Shown piece by piece: positions 24,885 through 34,134 of a stretch of DNA of 55,042 nucleotides (the first letter of the stretch is position 1; every line of letters starts with the position of its first letter). The notes beneath the pieces were generated by a model that had not been told where the DNA came from, did not search any database, and worked only from the letters and a program-made list of their open reading frames with translations. The position numbers were made by a program, and so were the translations under genes. The stretch spans positions 1-55,042 of the forward strand of contig JAPOOG010000110.1 of NCBI GenBank assembly GCA_026713545.1, given 5' to 3'. This DNA comes from Bryobacterales bacterium. GTDB taxonomy: Bacteria; Acidobacteriota; Terriglobia; Bryobacterales; UBA6623.

Positions 24885-27800
24885 TTACATCCTCATCCGT
24901 AGCATTTCGGATGCCAAGCTGTGCAAGCGCGCCAGGTCAAGCTTCCCCGATCCGAGCAGCGGGATTTCCTCAACCGGCACGACATCCTCTCGTTTCGGAA
25001 TCCATAGTTTCGGCAAATCCGTGCGTCTGAGCCGCTCCCAAAGATAATCGGGCGTGACCGATTCGTGCTGATAGAGCACGACGATCCGCTCGCCCTTTCG
25101 CCCATCCGCAACGGCCGTCACGGCGCAAGATTGCGTACCGAGCAGTTCGGATACCGTCTCTTCGATCTTGATGTGCGGCACCATTTCGCCGCCGATCTTG
25201 CTGAAGCGTGAGAGCCGGTCCGTAATCCGGATAAAGCCGTCGTCGTCGATCCGGGCGACGTCCCCGGTTTGATACCATCCGTCCGCCAGAACCTCACGCG
25301 TCTTGTCGGGTTTCCCGAGGTAGCCCTGCATGCAGTTCGGTCCTTTGACGAGCAGCAGCCCCTCCTCGTTCGGCGCGATCGGTTCCCCGGAATCGAGATC
25401 CACCACTTTCGCCGCGACGGCCGGCAGGGGATGGCCGACCGTGCCCTCCTTGCGCCCCGGTTGACGGTAGCGCCTTGTCTCGAATCCCGGTGTGTTGACG
25501 GCCACGACGGGGGCCATCTCGGTGCAGCCGTAACCTTCCAGCAGCTCGATCCCGAACTTCTCCCGGAATTGATCCGCCAAGTAGTCCCGCAGCTTCTCGG
25601 CGCCAACGATCACGTGACGTAACGACGCGAATTGTTCCGGCGTGCACTGGCGGGCGTAATTCGCAAGGAAGGTGGGCGTGGCCAACAGGAACGTGGCCCC
25701 ATACTTCCGCGTCAGGTTGCCGATCGTTTTTGCATCCAGCGGATTGGGGTGGTAGACAACCGGGAAACCTGTCAGCAAAGGCAGCCACAGAGTGACCGTG
25801 AACCCGAAACAGTGGAAGAACGGCAGCACGCCCATCAGTCGGTCGTTGCCGGAAACCCAATACACTTGTGCGATGCTTTCGATGTTGGCAATGATGTTGC
25901 CGTGCGAGAGCATGATGCCCTTGGGCGCGCCGGTGCTCCCGCTCGAGAAGATGATGGTTGCAAGCGCGGACGGGTCGCGCCGCCCGGGCGTGTACACCCG
26001 CTCCAGCAGCCGTGACGGCAATAAAGCCGCACATACCGCCGCAAGCCCTTTCTGAACAGGCGTAATCTCTTGAGCCGCCTGTTCGAGCCAGGCCAACCCC
26101 GGTAATTCTTCTAGGCCCGCCTTCTTCATGAACAGGCGCGAGCTGAGGATCGTCTTGATGCCGCATTGCTCGATCGCCGACATCATCGCCCCACGGCCCA
26201 CGGTAAAGTTCAAATTCACGGGGACTTTACCCGCAAGCAGCACCGCGATGTTCGCTATCGCCGCTCCGGCCGAGGCAGGCAACAGGAGGCCGACCATCTT
26301 CTGCCCCGGGCAACGCTTCCGAATCCAGCGAGAGAGCGCCAAGGCGCCGATCAATGTCTTGCCGTTGCTCAACTCCCTGCCGGTGGAATCAGCTATACAT
26401 AACGAAAACCAGCGGCGTTTCGCCATTCTCAGGAAACGCCGGTCCAGCAGATCGCGCCTGTCGAGCCGGTGTGCCGCCGCTTCAGCGCCGAGTTCGGCAA
26501 TAGCCTGCCGGACCTGATGCGCCTTCGAATCCGACGGCATCGGCTTTCCGAAAGTCACGGTCACCGGATACGGTATCTGCCGTGGCCGTTTCCACAGAAA
26601 CTTCCCCTGCTCGTAGCTGAAGATGCTTCCCCACAAGCGGTCGAGATGGACCGGGATGATCGGCACTGCGAGTCCGCCCGCGATGCGCTCGAATCCTCGC
26701 TTGAAAGGAAGCAGATTTCCGGTGCGGCTGATTGACCCTTCGGCGAAAATGCAGACCACGTGTCCGTCGACCAGCTCCTGCTGAGCGCGTGCGATCGATT
26801 CCGCCACTCCCTTCTTGTCCCCGCCGATCACCGGGATGGCTCTCATCAACGTCAGGATCCAATGGGAGACTTTCTTTTCGAAGTAAGGACGGTAAACCAG
26901 GAAGCGGATGAACCGCTGCACGCAGGCTCCGACGAGCATGCCGTCCATGAACGAGATGTGGTTGCACACAAGCAGTGCCGGCCCGCGAAACGGCACGTGT
27001 TGTCCGCCTTCGATGCGGATTCGATAGATCGTGTGCGTGAAGAGCCAAAGCAGGAACCGGATAAGGAAATCAGGAACAACGGTGAGGATGTATGCCGTCG
27101 CGAGAAGGCTGAGAACTCCGACGGTCAAGATGACTTCCGCCGGGCTGAACCCGAGCTGATAGCTGAGCAGCCAGCTCGCACCCGCGGCGAGCAGCACCCC
27201 GATGTTGCTCAGAAAACCGGCGGCGGCCAGCAACCGTCCCCGTTCGTTTTCATCCGCTTTTTGCTGCAGGTACGCGTTCAGCGGCACGGAATAGAAACCC
27301 CCTGAAAACCCTAGCGCCAGCAGGCAAGCTGCCGATAGCTCGTACGACGGCGCGGACATGGAAAGCAGCAGCGAGAACAGGCTCATGCCGAGTGCTCCCA
27401 GCGGCACCAGACCGATCTCCACCTTGTCGCCTGACAAGCGCCCCACCGCCATGCTTCCGATGCCGATGCCGACCGCGAAGAACACAACAAGGATGCTGAC
27501 TTCCAGTTCTCCCCCTCCCAGCGACTCCTTTCCGAACAGAATGATCGCGATCTGCATCAACGCGCCCACAAACCAGAAGTAGGCCGTCGCCACGACCGTT
27601 AGCCAGAGCGGCCGCACGCTCCATAGATGCTTCAGGCCGATCGTGACCTCGGCCCACGGGTTGCGCCGGAAACGGCGTCGCTCAGTGGGCGCCGGCACCC
27701 TCGTGATCCCGAAACTCGACGCGGAGCCGGAGACCGCTACTCCCACCAGCACGACGCCGAGCATCCACAGCCGGCCGGCCCAGGCCTCGAGCAGTATGCC

Positions 27801-28289
27801 GCCCAAAGCCGTCCCGATGATGATGGCCACGAACGTCGTCATCTGAAGCACGGCATTGGCGCGGCTCAAATCCTTGTCGCCGAAGATCTCCGGCAGAATG
27901 CCGTACTTCGCCGGACCGAAGAACGCTGACTGCGCCGCCATCAGGAACAGCACCATGAGCATCATCTCGATGCTCCCCTGCGCCAGGGCAACAACCGCCA
28001 ACGACATTGCCAGCACTTCAAATGCTTTGGTCGCGATCAGCACCGTTCGTTTGCTGTACGAGTCGGCCATGTGCCCGGCGTAGCCGGAAAACAGAATGAA
28101 CGGCAGGATGAACAACCCCTGCGCGGCGGAAAGGATGAGGCTTCCCTCGTTTCCGGCGGCGATGCCCACGGCCACCAGCGACACCGCCGTTTTGTAGATG
28201 TTGTCGTTCAGGGCCCCGAGAAACTGCGTGCAGAGAAAGGACGGAAAGCCGCCCCGCCGGAACACATTGATGAATCGACCCATCGCCAC
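24885..28289 (-). CDS. Aas-type MFS / acyltransferase / acyl-ACP synthetase fusion
   Basis: An 1134-residue three-part membrane protein. Residues 1-420 are an LplT-like MFS transporter (about 12 membrane segments, start FLCTQFLGALNDNIYKTA). Residues about 425-640 are a PlsC acyltransferase with HX4D motif NHISFMD (443-449) and FAEGSIS. The C-terminal part is an AMP-binding synthetase with IIFSSGSTGAPKGIMLSH and GYGCTEMAPV. E. coli has these as separate LplT and Aas proteins: uptake of lysophospholipids and re-acylation with acyl-ACP for membrane repair. The fusion is known in many bacteria. GTG at 28289 is preferred because GGAGAG sits five bases before it. Confidence 0.9.
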   Translation of the reverse strand: MAMGRFINVFRRGGFPSFLCTQFLGALNDNIYKTAVSLVAVGIAAGNEGSLILSAAQGLFILPFILFSGYAGHMADSYSKRTVLIATKAFEVLAMSLAVVALAQGSIEMMLMVLFLMAAQSAFFGPAKYGILPEIFGDKDLSRANAVLQMTTFVAIIIGTALGGILLEAWAGRLWMLGVVLVGVAVSGSASSFGITRVPAPTERRRFRRNPWAEVTIGLKHLWSVRPLWLTVVATAYFWFVGALMQIAIILFGKESLGGGELEVSILVVFFAVGIGIGSMAVGRLSGDKVEIGLVPLGALGMSLFSLLLSMSAPSYELSAACLLALGFSGGFYSVPLNAYLQQKADENERGRLLAAAGFLSNIGVLLAAGASWLLSYQLGFSPAEVILTVGVLSLLATAYILTVVPDFLIRFLLWLFTHTIYRIRIEGGQHVPFRGPALLVCNHISFMDGMLVGACVQRFIRFLVYRPYFEKKVSHWILTLMRAIPVIGGDKKGVAESIARAQQELVDGHVVCIFAEGSISRTGNLLPFKRGFERIAGGLAVPIIPVHLDRLWGSIFSYEQGKFLWKRPRQIPYPVTVTFGKPMPSDSKAHQVRQAIAELGAEAAAHRLDRRDLLDRRFLRMAKRRWFSLCIADSTGRELSNGKTLIGALALSRWIRKRCPGQKMVGLLLPASAGAAIANIAVLLAGKVPVNLNFTVGRGAMMSAIEQCGIKTILSSRLFMKKAGLEELPGLAWLEQAAQEITPVQKGLAAVCAALLPSRLLERVYTPGRRDPSALATIIFSSGSTGAPKGIMLSHGNIIANIESIAQVYWVSGNDRLMGVLPFFHCFGFTVTLWLPLLTGFPVVYHPNPLDAKTIGNLTRKYGATFLLATPTFLANYARQCTPEQFASLRHVIVGAEKLRDYLADQFREKFGIELLEGYGCTEMAPVVAVNTPGFETRRYRQPGRKEGTVGHPLPAVAAKVVDLDSGEPIAPNEEGLLLVKGPNCMQGYLGKPDKTREVLADGWYQTGDVARIDDDGFIRITDRLSRFSKIGGEMVPHIKIEETVSELLGTQSCAVTAVADGRKGERIVVLYQHESVTPDYLWERLRRTDLPKLWIPKREDVVPVEEIPLLGSGKLDLARLHSLASEMLRMRM

Positions 28290-28337
28290 GAGAACTCTCC
28301 AGGGACTTCTCTGTCCAGTAACTATATCTATCTTTCC

Positions 28338-28528
28338 AGCCTGCTTTTCTCACCACGTGGCGAGGCGAAGTGTGTGGGAGGGCCGTCAGGACGAGGCGCG
28401 AGCCGCTTGGCGCGCGCAGGCGTACTTGAAAGTACCTCGAGCACGGCAAGCAAGCGCTGCGAAGGAAAAGCGAAGTCAGGGCGGTCGTATCGCGTGCTTC
28501 GGCCGTCGGGTGGTGAGAAATGCAGGCT
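28338..28528 (+). repeat. MITE-like element with 19-bp inverted ends, copy 1
   Basis: The left end AGCCTGCTTTTCTCACCAC (28338-28356) and the right end GTGGTGAGAAATGCAGGCT (28510-28528) are inverted repeats matching at 18 of 19 positions. The left arm (about 80 bases, ending in GCCGCTTGGCGCGCGC) and the right arm (about 40 bases, from GTGCTTCGGCCGTCGG) are shared with the copy at 45303-45482. The middle 75 bases are different. No gene is inside. It lies in the spacer between the acyltransferase fusion and the barrel protein. No clear target duplication is seen. Confidence 0.75.
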
Positions 28529-28569
28529 AAACTGGTACCGACGGGAACCTGCGGCATGCAGCACCAAGT

Positions 28570-29343
28570 ATGAGAGTTTCAGCTATATCGACAAGTCGTG
28601 GTTCACCGGAAAGGAGTCGAAGGACTTCACAAACTCACGGGCTGCCAGGCAAGCTGTTGCGCCTGCTGGCGGTCACCGGCTTGTTCATGAGTGTGGATGC
28701 CGCACGTGCACAGCCCGGCTTCTACCTGCGTCTGGCTCCCGAGGTTGGCCGGATCACGGTCGAACACACCAAGAAAGTGACCATTCAGGGGGGATCGAGT
28801 TCGAGCATGTCGTCCTCCTCGGGCCTCGCGCTCGCCGGCACCTTGTCGGGAGGAGTGCGCCTGAGCTTGCCGGGGAACTGGCTCGTCGGAGGCGAACTCG
28901 TTGGCGTCGTTTCCAGTCGCCGCAAGCTCAACGGCACGATTTCTCCCACCACGAGCGGGAACATCCACGACGTCTGGCCCGGCAGGTGGGACTTCAGCGA
29001 TCTCTCCGAACTAGGCGGCAACTTCCTGTTTGGACGCGCTCTGGCAGCCGGCCGCTCGCAGGTCTACCTCTTCAGCGGTATGAATCGAGCATGGACGGAG
29101 TTCGCTTCCGGAGGGACCAATCCCGACACGGGAGTGGCCGGCGAAGACCGCGAACGCCTTGCAAGATGGCCGTGGACCATCGGCGCCGGAACGACGCTGC
29201 GTCTGAAATGGCCGGTGGACTTTCGAGTCCGCTACGCCCGCTCGCTCACCGACTGGATCGTCGACACCGAGGGGGCGCGGCTCGACTACAGGTACAAGGC
29301 GAGCGGAGTGTTCTTCTCCGTCGGAGTTCACCTCTTCGACTGA
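28570..29343 (+). CDS. Predicted outer-membrane beta-barrel protein
   Basis: A 257-residue exported protein. A signal-like segment (LLRLLAVTGLFMSVDAARAQ) is preceded by a long polar stretch. The mature part consists of alternating amphipathic strands typical of small outer-membrane barrels (GFYLRLAPEVG, LGGNFLFGRALAAG, GAGTTLRLKWPVDFRVRYARS) and ends in FFSVGVHLFD, close to the aromatic C-terminal signal recognised by the BAM complex. No enzyme motif is visible. The start is uncertain: ATG 28570 lacks a ribosome site, and an alternative start codon nearer the signal segment (around 28640-28680) is likely. Confidence 0.6.
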   Translation: MRVSAISTSRGSPERSRRTSQTHGLPGKLLRLLAVTGLFMSVDAARAQPGFYLRLAPEVGRITVEHTKKVTIQGGSSSSMSSSSGLALAGTLSGGVRLSLPGNWLVGGELVGVVSSRRKLNGTISPTTSGNIHDVWPGRWDFSDLSELGGNFLFGRALAAGRSQVYLFSGMNRAWTEFASGGTNPDTGVAGEDRERLARWPWTIGAGTTLRLKWPVDFRVRYARSLTDWIVDTEGARLDYRYKASGVFFSVGVHLFD

Positions 29344-29753
29344 CCACTTGGCGTTGATGCCGTCAGAGCGCCCGGTCAAGCCGGCAGCAGCTGAGAATCC
29401 CAAAGGTAATGCACTCGATTCCGGCACGCCTGCTGGCAGTCGGGGAACGAGGCGGGAAAACTCATGATCGACCGGAAGAATAGGGAGCACGAAGCGATGG
29501 CCCTGCAAGAACCACTGTTGTTGCAACTCTTGAAGACATGAGCCTGCTGACCTGAAACATCCCACTGATCAAGTGGCGTTGACACCGGTTCGGATGTTTC
29601 CTGCTTTTATGATCCGCACACGGGCGGAGGAAAAACTCGCCTTGAAAACGCGCTCTCGCAAATCCCTCGGAATCTTATCTGGGGCCGGCTGCATGCTATA
29701 GTCGATTACCGATCGCTCCAACTTGATCGCACGCCACCAGGGAGGAATGAACC
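29344..29753. other. Intergenic region containing copy 2 of the 86-bp repeat
   Basis: No gene is seen apart from a 25-codon frame around 29464-29541 that looks accidental. The 86-bp repeat occupies 29552-29637. The promoter of the rhodanese gene should lie in the last 110 bases. Confidence 0.4.
29552..29637 (+). repeat. 86-bp interspersed repeat, copy 2
   Basis: Same length as 7078-7163 and 85% identical without gaps. In this copy the outer inverted repeat is longer (GAAACATCC ... GGATGTTTC), and an inner stem CCACT/AGTGG surrounds GATCA. It is 116 bases upstream of the rhodanese start, in the same orientation as the gene. Equal length and kept palindromes suggest selection on structure. Confidence 0.75.
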
Positions 29754-30599
29754 ATGGCCGACTATTCGCATCCCGACATGCTCGTGAGCACGGGGTGGGT
29801 ATCCGAACACTCCGCAGACGAGAACATCCGGGTCGTCGAGGTTGACGTGGACACGAGCGCCTACGACGAAGGCCACATCCCCGGCGCCGTCGGATGGGCC
29901 TGGAACACGCAGCTTTGCGACACGGTTCAAAGAGACATCATCCCGAAGGATGAGTTCGAGAAACTGATGTCCTCTTCCGGAATCGGCAACGACACCACGG
30001 TGATCCTTTACGGCGACAACAACAATTGGTTCGCCGCTTGGGCGCTTTGGCAACTGAAGATCTACGGACACGCCGACGTTCGCCTGATGAACGGCGGCCG
30101 CAAGAAATGGGTCGCCGAAGGGCGCGATCTATCTAGCGATGCCCCGTCGCCCGCCGAAGCCGGTTACACCGCGGCCGACGCCGATAATTCGATCCGCGCG
30201 TTCCTGCCCGACGTCCACAATGCCGTCGATGCTGGCTCTGTGGAGCTGGTTGACGTTCGCAGCCCCGACGAGTTCAGCGGCAAGATTCTCTCACCTCCCG
30301 GCCTGCCGGAGACCTGTCAGCGCGGTGGCCACATCCCCGGCGCCAGCAATATTCCCTGGGCGAAAGCCTGCAACGAAGACGGCACTTTCAAGAACGCCGA
30401 TGAGTTGCAGGCGCTCTATGCAGGCGCGGGTATCACGGGCGCCAAACCCGTCATTGCCTATTGCCGCATCGGCGAGCGCTCGAGTCATAGCTGGTTCGTG
30501 CTGAAGTACCTGCTGGGGCTCGACGGCGTCACCAACTACGACGGCTCCTGGACGGAATGGGGCAATCTCGTCGGAGCGCCGATCGAAAGGGGCGCCTGA
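29754..30599 (+). CDS. Thiosulfate sulfurtransferase (two-domain rhodanese)
   Basis: A 281-residue cytoplasmic protein with two rhodanese domains. The inactive N-terminal one includes VEVDVDTSAYDEGHIPGAVG. The catalytic C-terminal one has the loop CRIGERS (Cys237), which accepts the sulfane sulfur. The CRxGERS loop is that of the CysA/RhdA thiosulfate:cyanide sulfurtransferases rather than the 3-mercaptopyruvate type. It transfers sulfur to cyanide or thiols. The ATG follows a strong GGAGG. The next small gene starts 10 bases after its stop, so the two are co-transcribed. Confidence 0.9.
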   Translation: MADYSHPDMLVSTGWVSEHSADENIRVVEVDVDTSAYDEGHIPGAVGWAWNTQLCDTVQRDIIPKDEFEKLMSSSGIGNDTTVILYGDNNNWFAAWALWQLKIYGHADVRLMNGGRKKWVAEGRDLSSDAPSPAEAGYTAADADNSIRAFLPDVHNAVDAGSVELVDVRSPDEFSGKILSPPGLPETCQRGGHIPGASNIPWAKACNEDGTFKNADELQALYAGAGITGAKPVIAYCRIGERSSHSWFVLKYLLGLDGVTNYDGSWTEWGNLVGAPIERGA

Positions 30600-30609
30600 G
30601 ATCAAAGGC

Positions 30610-30834
30610 ATGAAACCTGAGGATCATTCCGAGCGTACTCTCGAGTTGGCCGGCTGGCCGGTCCGCGTGACTTCCTACAAGCTCGGCGGTGCCTACCGCG
30701 CCCAAGCCGATAACGTGTCGCCCGGCGCCAACATCGCCCGCGCCAAGGGGGCGACCAAGGAAGAAGCCGAACAGCGAGTGCTCGCCAAAGCTGAAGAACG
30801 GCTGGCGGCAACTCGCGTCATGCCGCTCGAATAG
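30610..30834 (+). CDS. Small conserved-looking protein after rhodanese (74 aa)
   Basis: A 74-residue soluble protein with a beta-rich first half (WPVRVTSYKLGGAYRAQAD) and a charged helix in the second half (TKEEAEQRVLAKAEERLAAT). I do not know the family. The tight spacing after the sulfurtransferase gene suggests a shared transcript and perhaps a small sulfur-handling or regulatory partner, but nothing in the sequence proves it. Confidence 0.6.
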   Translation: MKPEDHSERTLELAGWPVRVTSYKLGGAYRAQADNVSPGANIARAKGATKEEAEQRVLAKAEERLAATRVMPLE

Positions 30835-30951
30835 CAGTTACCTGACAGCCAGGGCAAGAGCATACCCTTATCCACGGAACCCGCCGCTCACCCTGTCCGG
30901 ACCGTTCGAATGCCCGTGTTATGATGCCGGTTTCTTGACCGGAGACATCGT

Positions 30952-31872
30952 TTGACCGCCCGTATTCTGAACGGAAACCGCATCCGCGACCAGATCCTTC
31001 TCGAAGTCGAAAACGAAGTCGAAACGCTGACAGCCCGGGGCATCCGGCCGGGTTTGGCGGCCGTCCGCGTCGGGGATGACCCGGCTTCGGAAATCTACGT
31101 CCGAAACAAGATCAAGGCATGCGAAAAGGTCGGCATCCACAGTGAGCACATCACGCCTCCCGCTGCGGTGACGACCGGGGAGTTGCTTGGACTTGTCGAC
31201 GACCTGAACCATCGCAACGAGATCGACGGCATCCTGGTCCAACTGCCGCTTCCCGATCAGGTTGACGCGGCTACGGTCTTGCTGGCCGTCTCACCGCAGA
31301 AGGATGTCGACGGCTTTCACCCCTTCAACGTCGGAGCGTTGGTGACGAAGCGTCCCGCGCCCATACCCTGCACGCCCGCCGGGCTGATCCAGATTCTCAA
31401 GCGCAGCGGGATTTCCATTGCCGGCAAACGCGCCGTGATCGTGGGCCGCAGCGACATCGTCGGCAAGCCCGCTGCGTTTCTGCTTCTCCACGAGAACGCG
31501 ACGGTGACGATCTGTCATTCAAAGACCGAAAATCTTCCCGCTGTCGCCCGTGAGGCAGATATCCTCGTGGCTGCCATTGGCCGCCCGGCGTTCGTTACGC
31601 GCGACTTCATCAAGCCCGGCGCCACCGTTCTCGACGTCGGCATCAACAACCTCACCGACGCTGAACAGGTCGAGTCGATCTGCTCAGGATTGCCCAGGAA
31701 GCTCGAACGTTTCCGGGCGAAAGGTTCCGTTCTGGTGGGCGACGTCCATCCCAAGGACGTGGCTGAATCAGCGGGGGCCTATACGCCGGTCCCGGGCGGC
31801 GTCGGTCCGCTGACCATCGCCATGCTCATGGTCAATACGCTTCAGGCGGCCCGCCAACGCCGCGCGGCATGA
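30952..31872 (+). CDS. folD: Bifunctional methylenetetrahydrofolate dehydrogenase/cyclohydrolase
   Basis: A 306-residue FolD, which interconverts 5,10-methylene- and 10-formyl-tetrahydrofolate with NADP. Signature motifs are present: YVRNKIKACEKVGI with catalytic Lys53, DGILVQLPLP, the PCTPAG loop, GRSDIVGKPAAFLL in the nucleotide-binding domain, and PVPGGVGPLTIAML. The start codon is TTG at 30952, preceded by CCGGAG. This start gives the usual FolD N-terminus (TARILNGNRIRDQIL). The gene stands alone. A GC-rich hairpin spans its stop codon. Confidence 0.95.
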   Translation: MTARILNGNRIRDQILLEVENEVETLTARGIRPGLAAVRVGDDPASEIYVRNKIKACEKVGIHSEHITPPAAVTTGELLGLVDDLNHRNEIDGILVQLPLPDQVDAATVLLAVSPQKDVDGFHPFNVGALVTKRPAPIPCTPAGLIQILKRSGISIAGKRAVIVGRSDIVGKPAAFLLLHENATVTICHSKTENLPAVAREADILVAAIGRPAFVTRDFIKPGATVLDVGINNLTDAEQVESICSGLPRKLERFRAKGSVLVGDVHPKDVAESAGAYTPVPGGVGPLTIAMLMVNTLQAARQRRAA

Positions 31873-31877
31873 AGCCG
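31861..31877 (+). terminator. Hairpin over the folD stop codon
   Basis: CGCGGC ATGAA GCCGCG is a perfect 6-bp stem with a 5-base loop that includes the TGA stop of folD. There is no T-run after it, so it may act as an RNA-stabilising hairpin or be incidental rather than an intrinsic terminator. Confidence 0.35.
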
Positions 31878-31919
31878 CGGTTGCCGTCCTGGTGTGCAGG
31901 CAGCCCGTGGAAAAAAGTC

Positions 31920-32072
31920 CTGTGGAATGCGCGGCGGGCTTCGGCCGTCGAGTGCTGAGAAATGCAGGTTAACCCTGGCCGCTCACTCCCGCCAGCGAGT
32001 TCACCCGGAAAGCGCACAAAACACCGATCCCCGTTTTTCGCGAAACACGAGACACGAAACACGAATCACGGC
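31920..32072 (+). repeat. Repeat region: MITE right arm plus heptamer array
   Basis: At 31938-31970 the sequence GGCTTCGGCCGTCGAGTGCT continuing to GAGAAATGCAGGTT matches the right arm of the MITE-like elements. No matching left end is seen. At 32040-32070 a heptamer array runs CGAAACACGAGACACGAAAC then ACGAATCACGG, units CACGAAA/CACGAGA/CACGAAA/CACGAAT. No gene lies between folD and the PQQ dehydrogenase. Confidence 0.65.
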
Positions 32073-32117
32073 TTTGTCGCGGCCCGCTATCGCCGTGCGG
32101 CATCAAGCCAGGGGCGG

Positions 32118-34004
32118 CTATCCCAAAGAGAAAACCGCGATCTCGTCACCCGCCGGAATCCCCAGCTTCGGGCGGCCGCCCCCCGCCGCAACCGCCACAA
32201 ACTGCTTCCCGCCAACCTCATAACAGCAAGGCGAGGCATTGCAGCCCGCCTGCAACTCCCACTCCCAGACCTCCGCCCCGCTCTTGGCATCGAAGGCTCG
32301 GAACTTCGGGTCGGCCGAGGCCCCGATGAATACCAATCCTCCCCTGGTCGCCACGGAGCCCCCGAAGCTGAGAGTCCCCGTTTTCGGAATCCCGCGCGCC
32401 GTCAGCTCGACATGCTCCCCGAGGACCTCTCGCCAAACGTATTCACCGGAATCCAGATCGATGCAGTTCATCTTGCCCCAAGGCGGTTTGATGGCCGGGT
32501 AGCCCTCTGGGTCCAGAAGCTGGATGTACCCTGCATGATTGAACCGGAACTTGTCTTCCGGTTTTCCATCGACGATCGTGCAGAGATTCGTCGTCTCGTT
32601 CGAGTTGACGTACATCCAATTCCGGTCCGGGTCGAAGCTGATGCCGCCCCACAGGACTCCGCCGCTGAACCCGGGATAGATCACTGTCCCCTGCTTGCTG
32701 GGCGGCGTATACAGACCGCCCGTTCGAGCCGCCCGGAATTTTTTCAAGACGAACTGGTGCGCTTCCGGTGAGATGTCCGTTATGAGGTCTTCGGTGAACT
32801 CGCGCCGGCCGAGGCTCGCGGGCTTGAGCGGAACCGGTTGCGACGCCGCCAGCTTTTCGTCCGGCAAGTCGCTCTCCGGAACCAGCCGTTCCTCGATCGG
32901 GAATAGAGGCTCGCCCGTCTCGCGGTCCAGCACGAAGATCAGGCCCATCTTCGTCGTCTGCACCACGGCATCCACCAGGCGGTCCCCTTTTCGGAGACGC
33001 ACCAGCGAAGGCTGCGCCGCCAGGTCGTAGTCCCATACGTCATGACGAACGATCTGATAATGCCAGACACGTTTTCCCGTCTTGGCGTCCAGCGCCAGGA
33101 CGCAATTCCCGAACAGGTTGTCGCCGATGCGGTCGCCGCCCCAAAAGTCGAACGATGGCGACCCGATCGAGGCAAACAGCCATCCTCGCTCGGTATCGAG
33201 GCTCATGCCGGCCCAGTTGTTCGTCCCGCCGTTGACGTCCCACGAGTCCGGGCTCCAGGTCTCGTAGCCGAACTCCCCGGGAAACGGGATCGTATGGAAG
33301 ATCCACCGGCGCTTGCCGGTGTACACGTCATAGCCGCGGATATGTCCCGGGCCTTCGCGCCGCGGCCCTTCTCCTCCTCCGCCGCTGACGAGAATCAGGT
33401 CTTCGTAGATCACAGGCGGGCTCGTGCACTTGTAGAAAAGGCCCTCCATGTCGCGGTCGAAGTCCTGCTTCAGATCAACGATGCCGTTCTCGCCGAAGCT
33501 CTTGATCAGTTCGCCGGTGCGGGCATCGAGGCAAAACAGCTTGGACTGGATCGCCGCGAAAATGCGTTTGTCCCTGCCGTCTTCGAAGTACGTCACGCCG
33601 CGATTCACGCCCCGCGCCCGTGATGACCGCTCTCCCTGGTACGGATCGAAGTTCCAAAGCACTTCTCCCGTCGCCGCGTTGAGCGCTCGAATCTGCAAGC
33701 GGGCCGTCGTCAGATACATGGCGTCACCGATCACGATCGGCGTGCATTGGATCATGGTTTTCGGGCGGTCGATCTTGTCGCCGGTATGGTGTATCCAGGC
33801 CGGCTTGAGGCGGTGAACATTGAAAAGGTTGATCTGGTCCAGCGGCGAGTAGCGCGAGGCGCCCTGGTCGCCGCCGTACACGCGCCATTCGCTGCCCGCT
33901 CCAGTAAAGCTCTTCTCTGCCTGAGCCTGCGCAGGCATCAGCATCGATCCTCCGGCGGCTATGCCCGACATGAGAAACTGCCGGCGACTCGATCCTTCAG
34001 ACAC
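32118..34004 (-). CDS. Tat-exported PQQ-dependent dehydrogenase (membrane glucose dehydrogenase-like propeller)
   Basis: A 628-residue periplasmic quinoprotein. The Tat signal (SRRQFLMSGIAAGGS) is followed by an eight-bladed PQQ propeller with repeated W-motif blades (LDARTGELIKSFG, YDVYTGKRRWIFH, LDAKTGKRVWHYQ, FDAKSGAEVWEWE). The stretch HDVWDYDLAAQPSLV carries the likely catalytic aspartate. The overall pattern (SPLDQINLFNVHRLKPAWIH, GGTNNWAGMSLD) fits the soluble part of the membrane glucose/quinate dehydrogenase type without the N-terminal membrane domain. It should oxidise sugars or alcohols in the periplasm and needs PQQ plus an electron acceptor. The start is GTG at 34004 after a purine-rich stretch. 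It stands alone, divergent from rmlC. Confidence 0.85.
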   Translation of the reverse strand: MSEGSSRRQFLMSGIAAGGSMLMPAQAQAEKSFTGAGSEWRVYGGDQGASRYSPLDQINLFNVHRLKPAWIHHTGDKIDRPKTMIQCTPIVIGDAMYLTTARLQIRALNAATGEVLWNFDPYQGERSSRARGVNRGVTYFEDGRDKRIFAAIQSKLFCLDARTGELIKSFGENGIVDLKQDFDRDMEGLFYKCTSPPVIYEDLILVSGGGGEGPRREGPGHIRGYDVYTGKRRWIFHTIPFPGEFGYETWSPDSWDVNGGTNNWAGMSLDTERGWLFASIGSPSFDFWGGDRIGDNLFGNCVLALDAKTGKRVWHYQIVRHDVWDYDLAAQPSLVRLRKGDRLVDAVVQTTKMGLIFVLDRETGEPLFPIEERLVPESDLPDEKLAASQPVPLKPASLGRREFTEDLITDISPEAHQFVLKKFRAARTGGLYTPPSKQGTVIYPGFSGGVLWGGISFDPDRNWMYVNSNETTNLCTIVDGKPEDKFRFNHAGYIQLLDPEGYPAIKPPWGKMNCIDLDSGEYVWREVLGEHVELTARGIPKTGTLSFGGSVATRGGLVFIGASADPKFRAFDAKSGAEVWEWELQAGCNASPCCYEVGGKQFVAVAAGGGRPKLGIPAGDEIAVFSLG

Positions 34005-34134
34005 GGATAACCCCTTTCCCTGTCAACAGGCGCGGACCTGCCGCCCGTTCCCCAAAACTCCATGATTGTACTGGTCCCGCCTTTGATCCCGCTTGTCTTC
34101 ACCCTCTTTGCGATACCATCTTTGGGAAGCTTCC

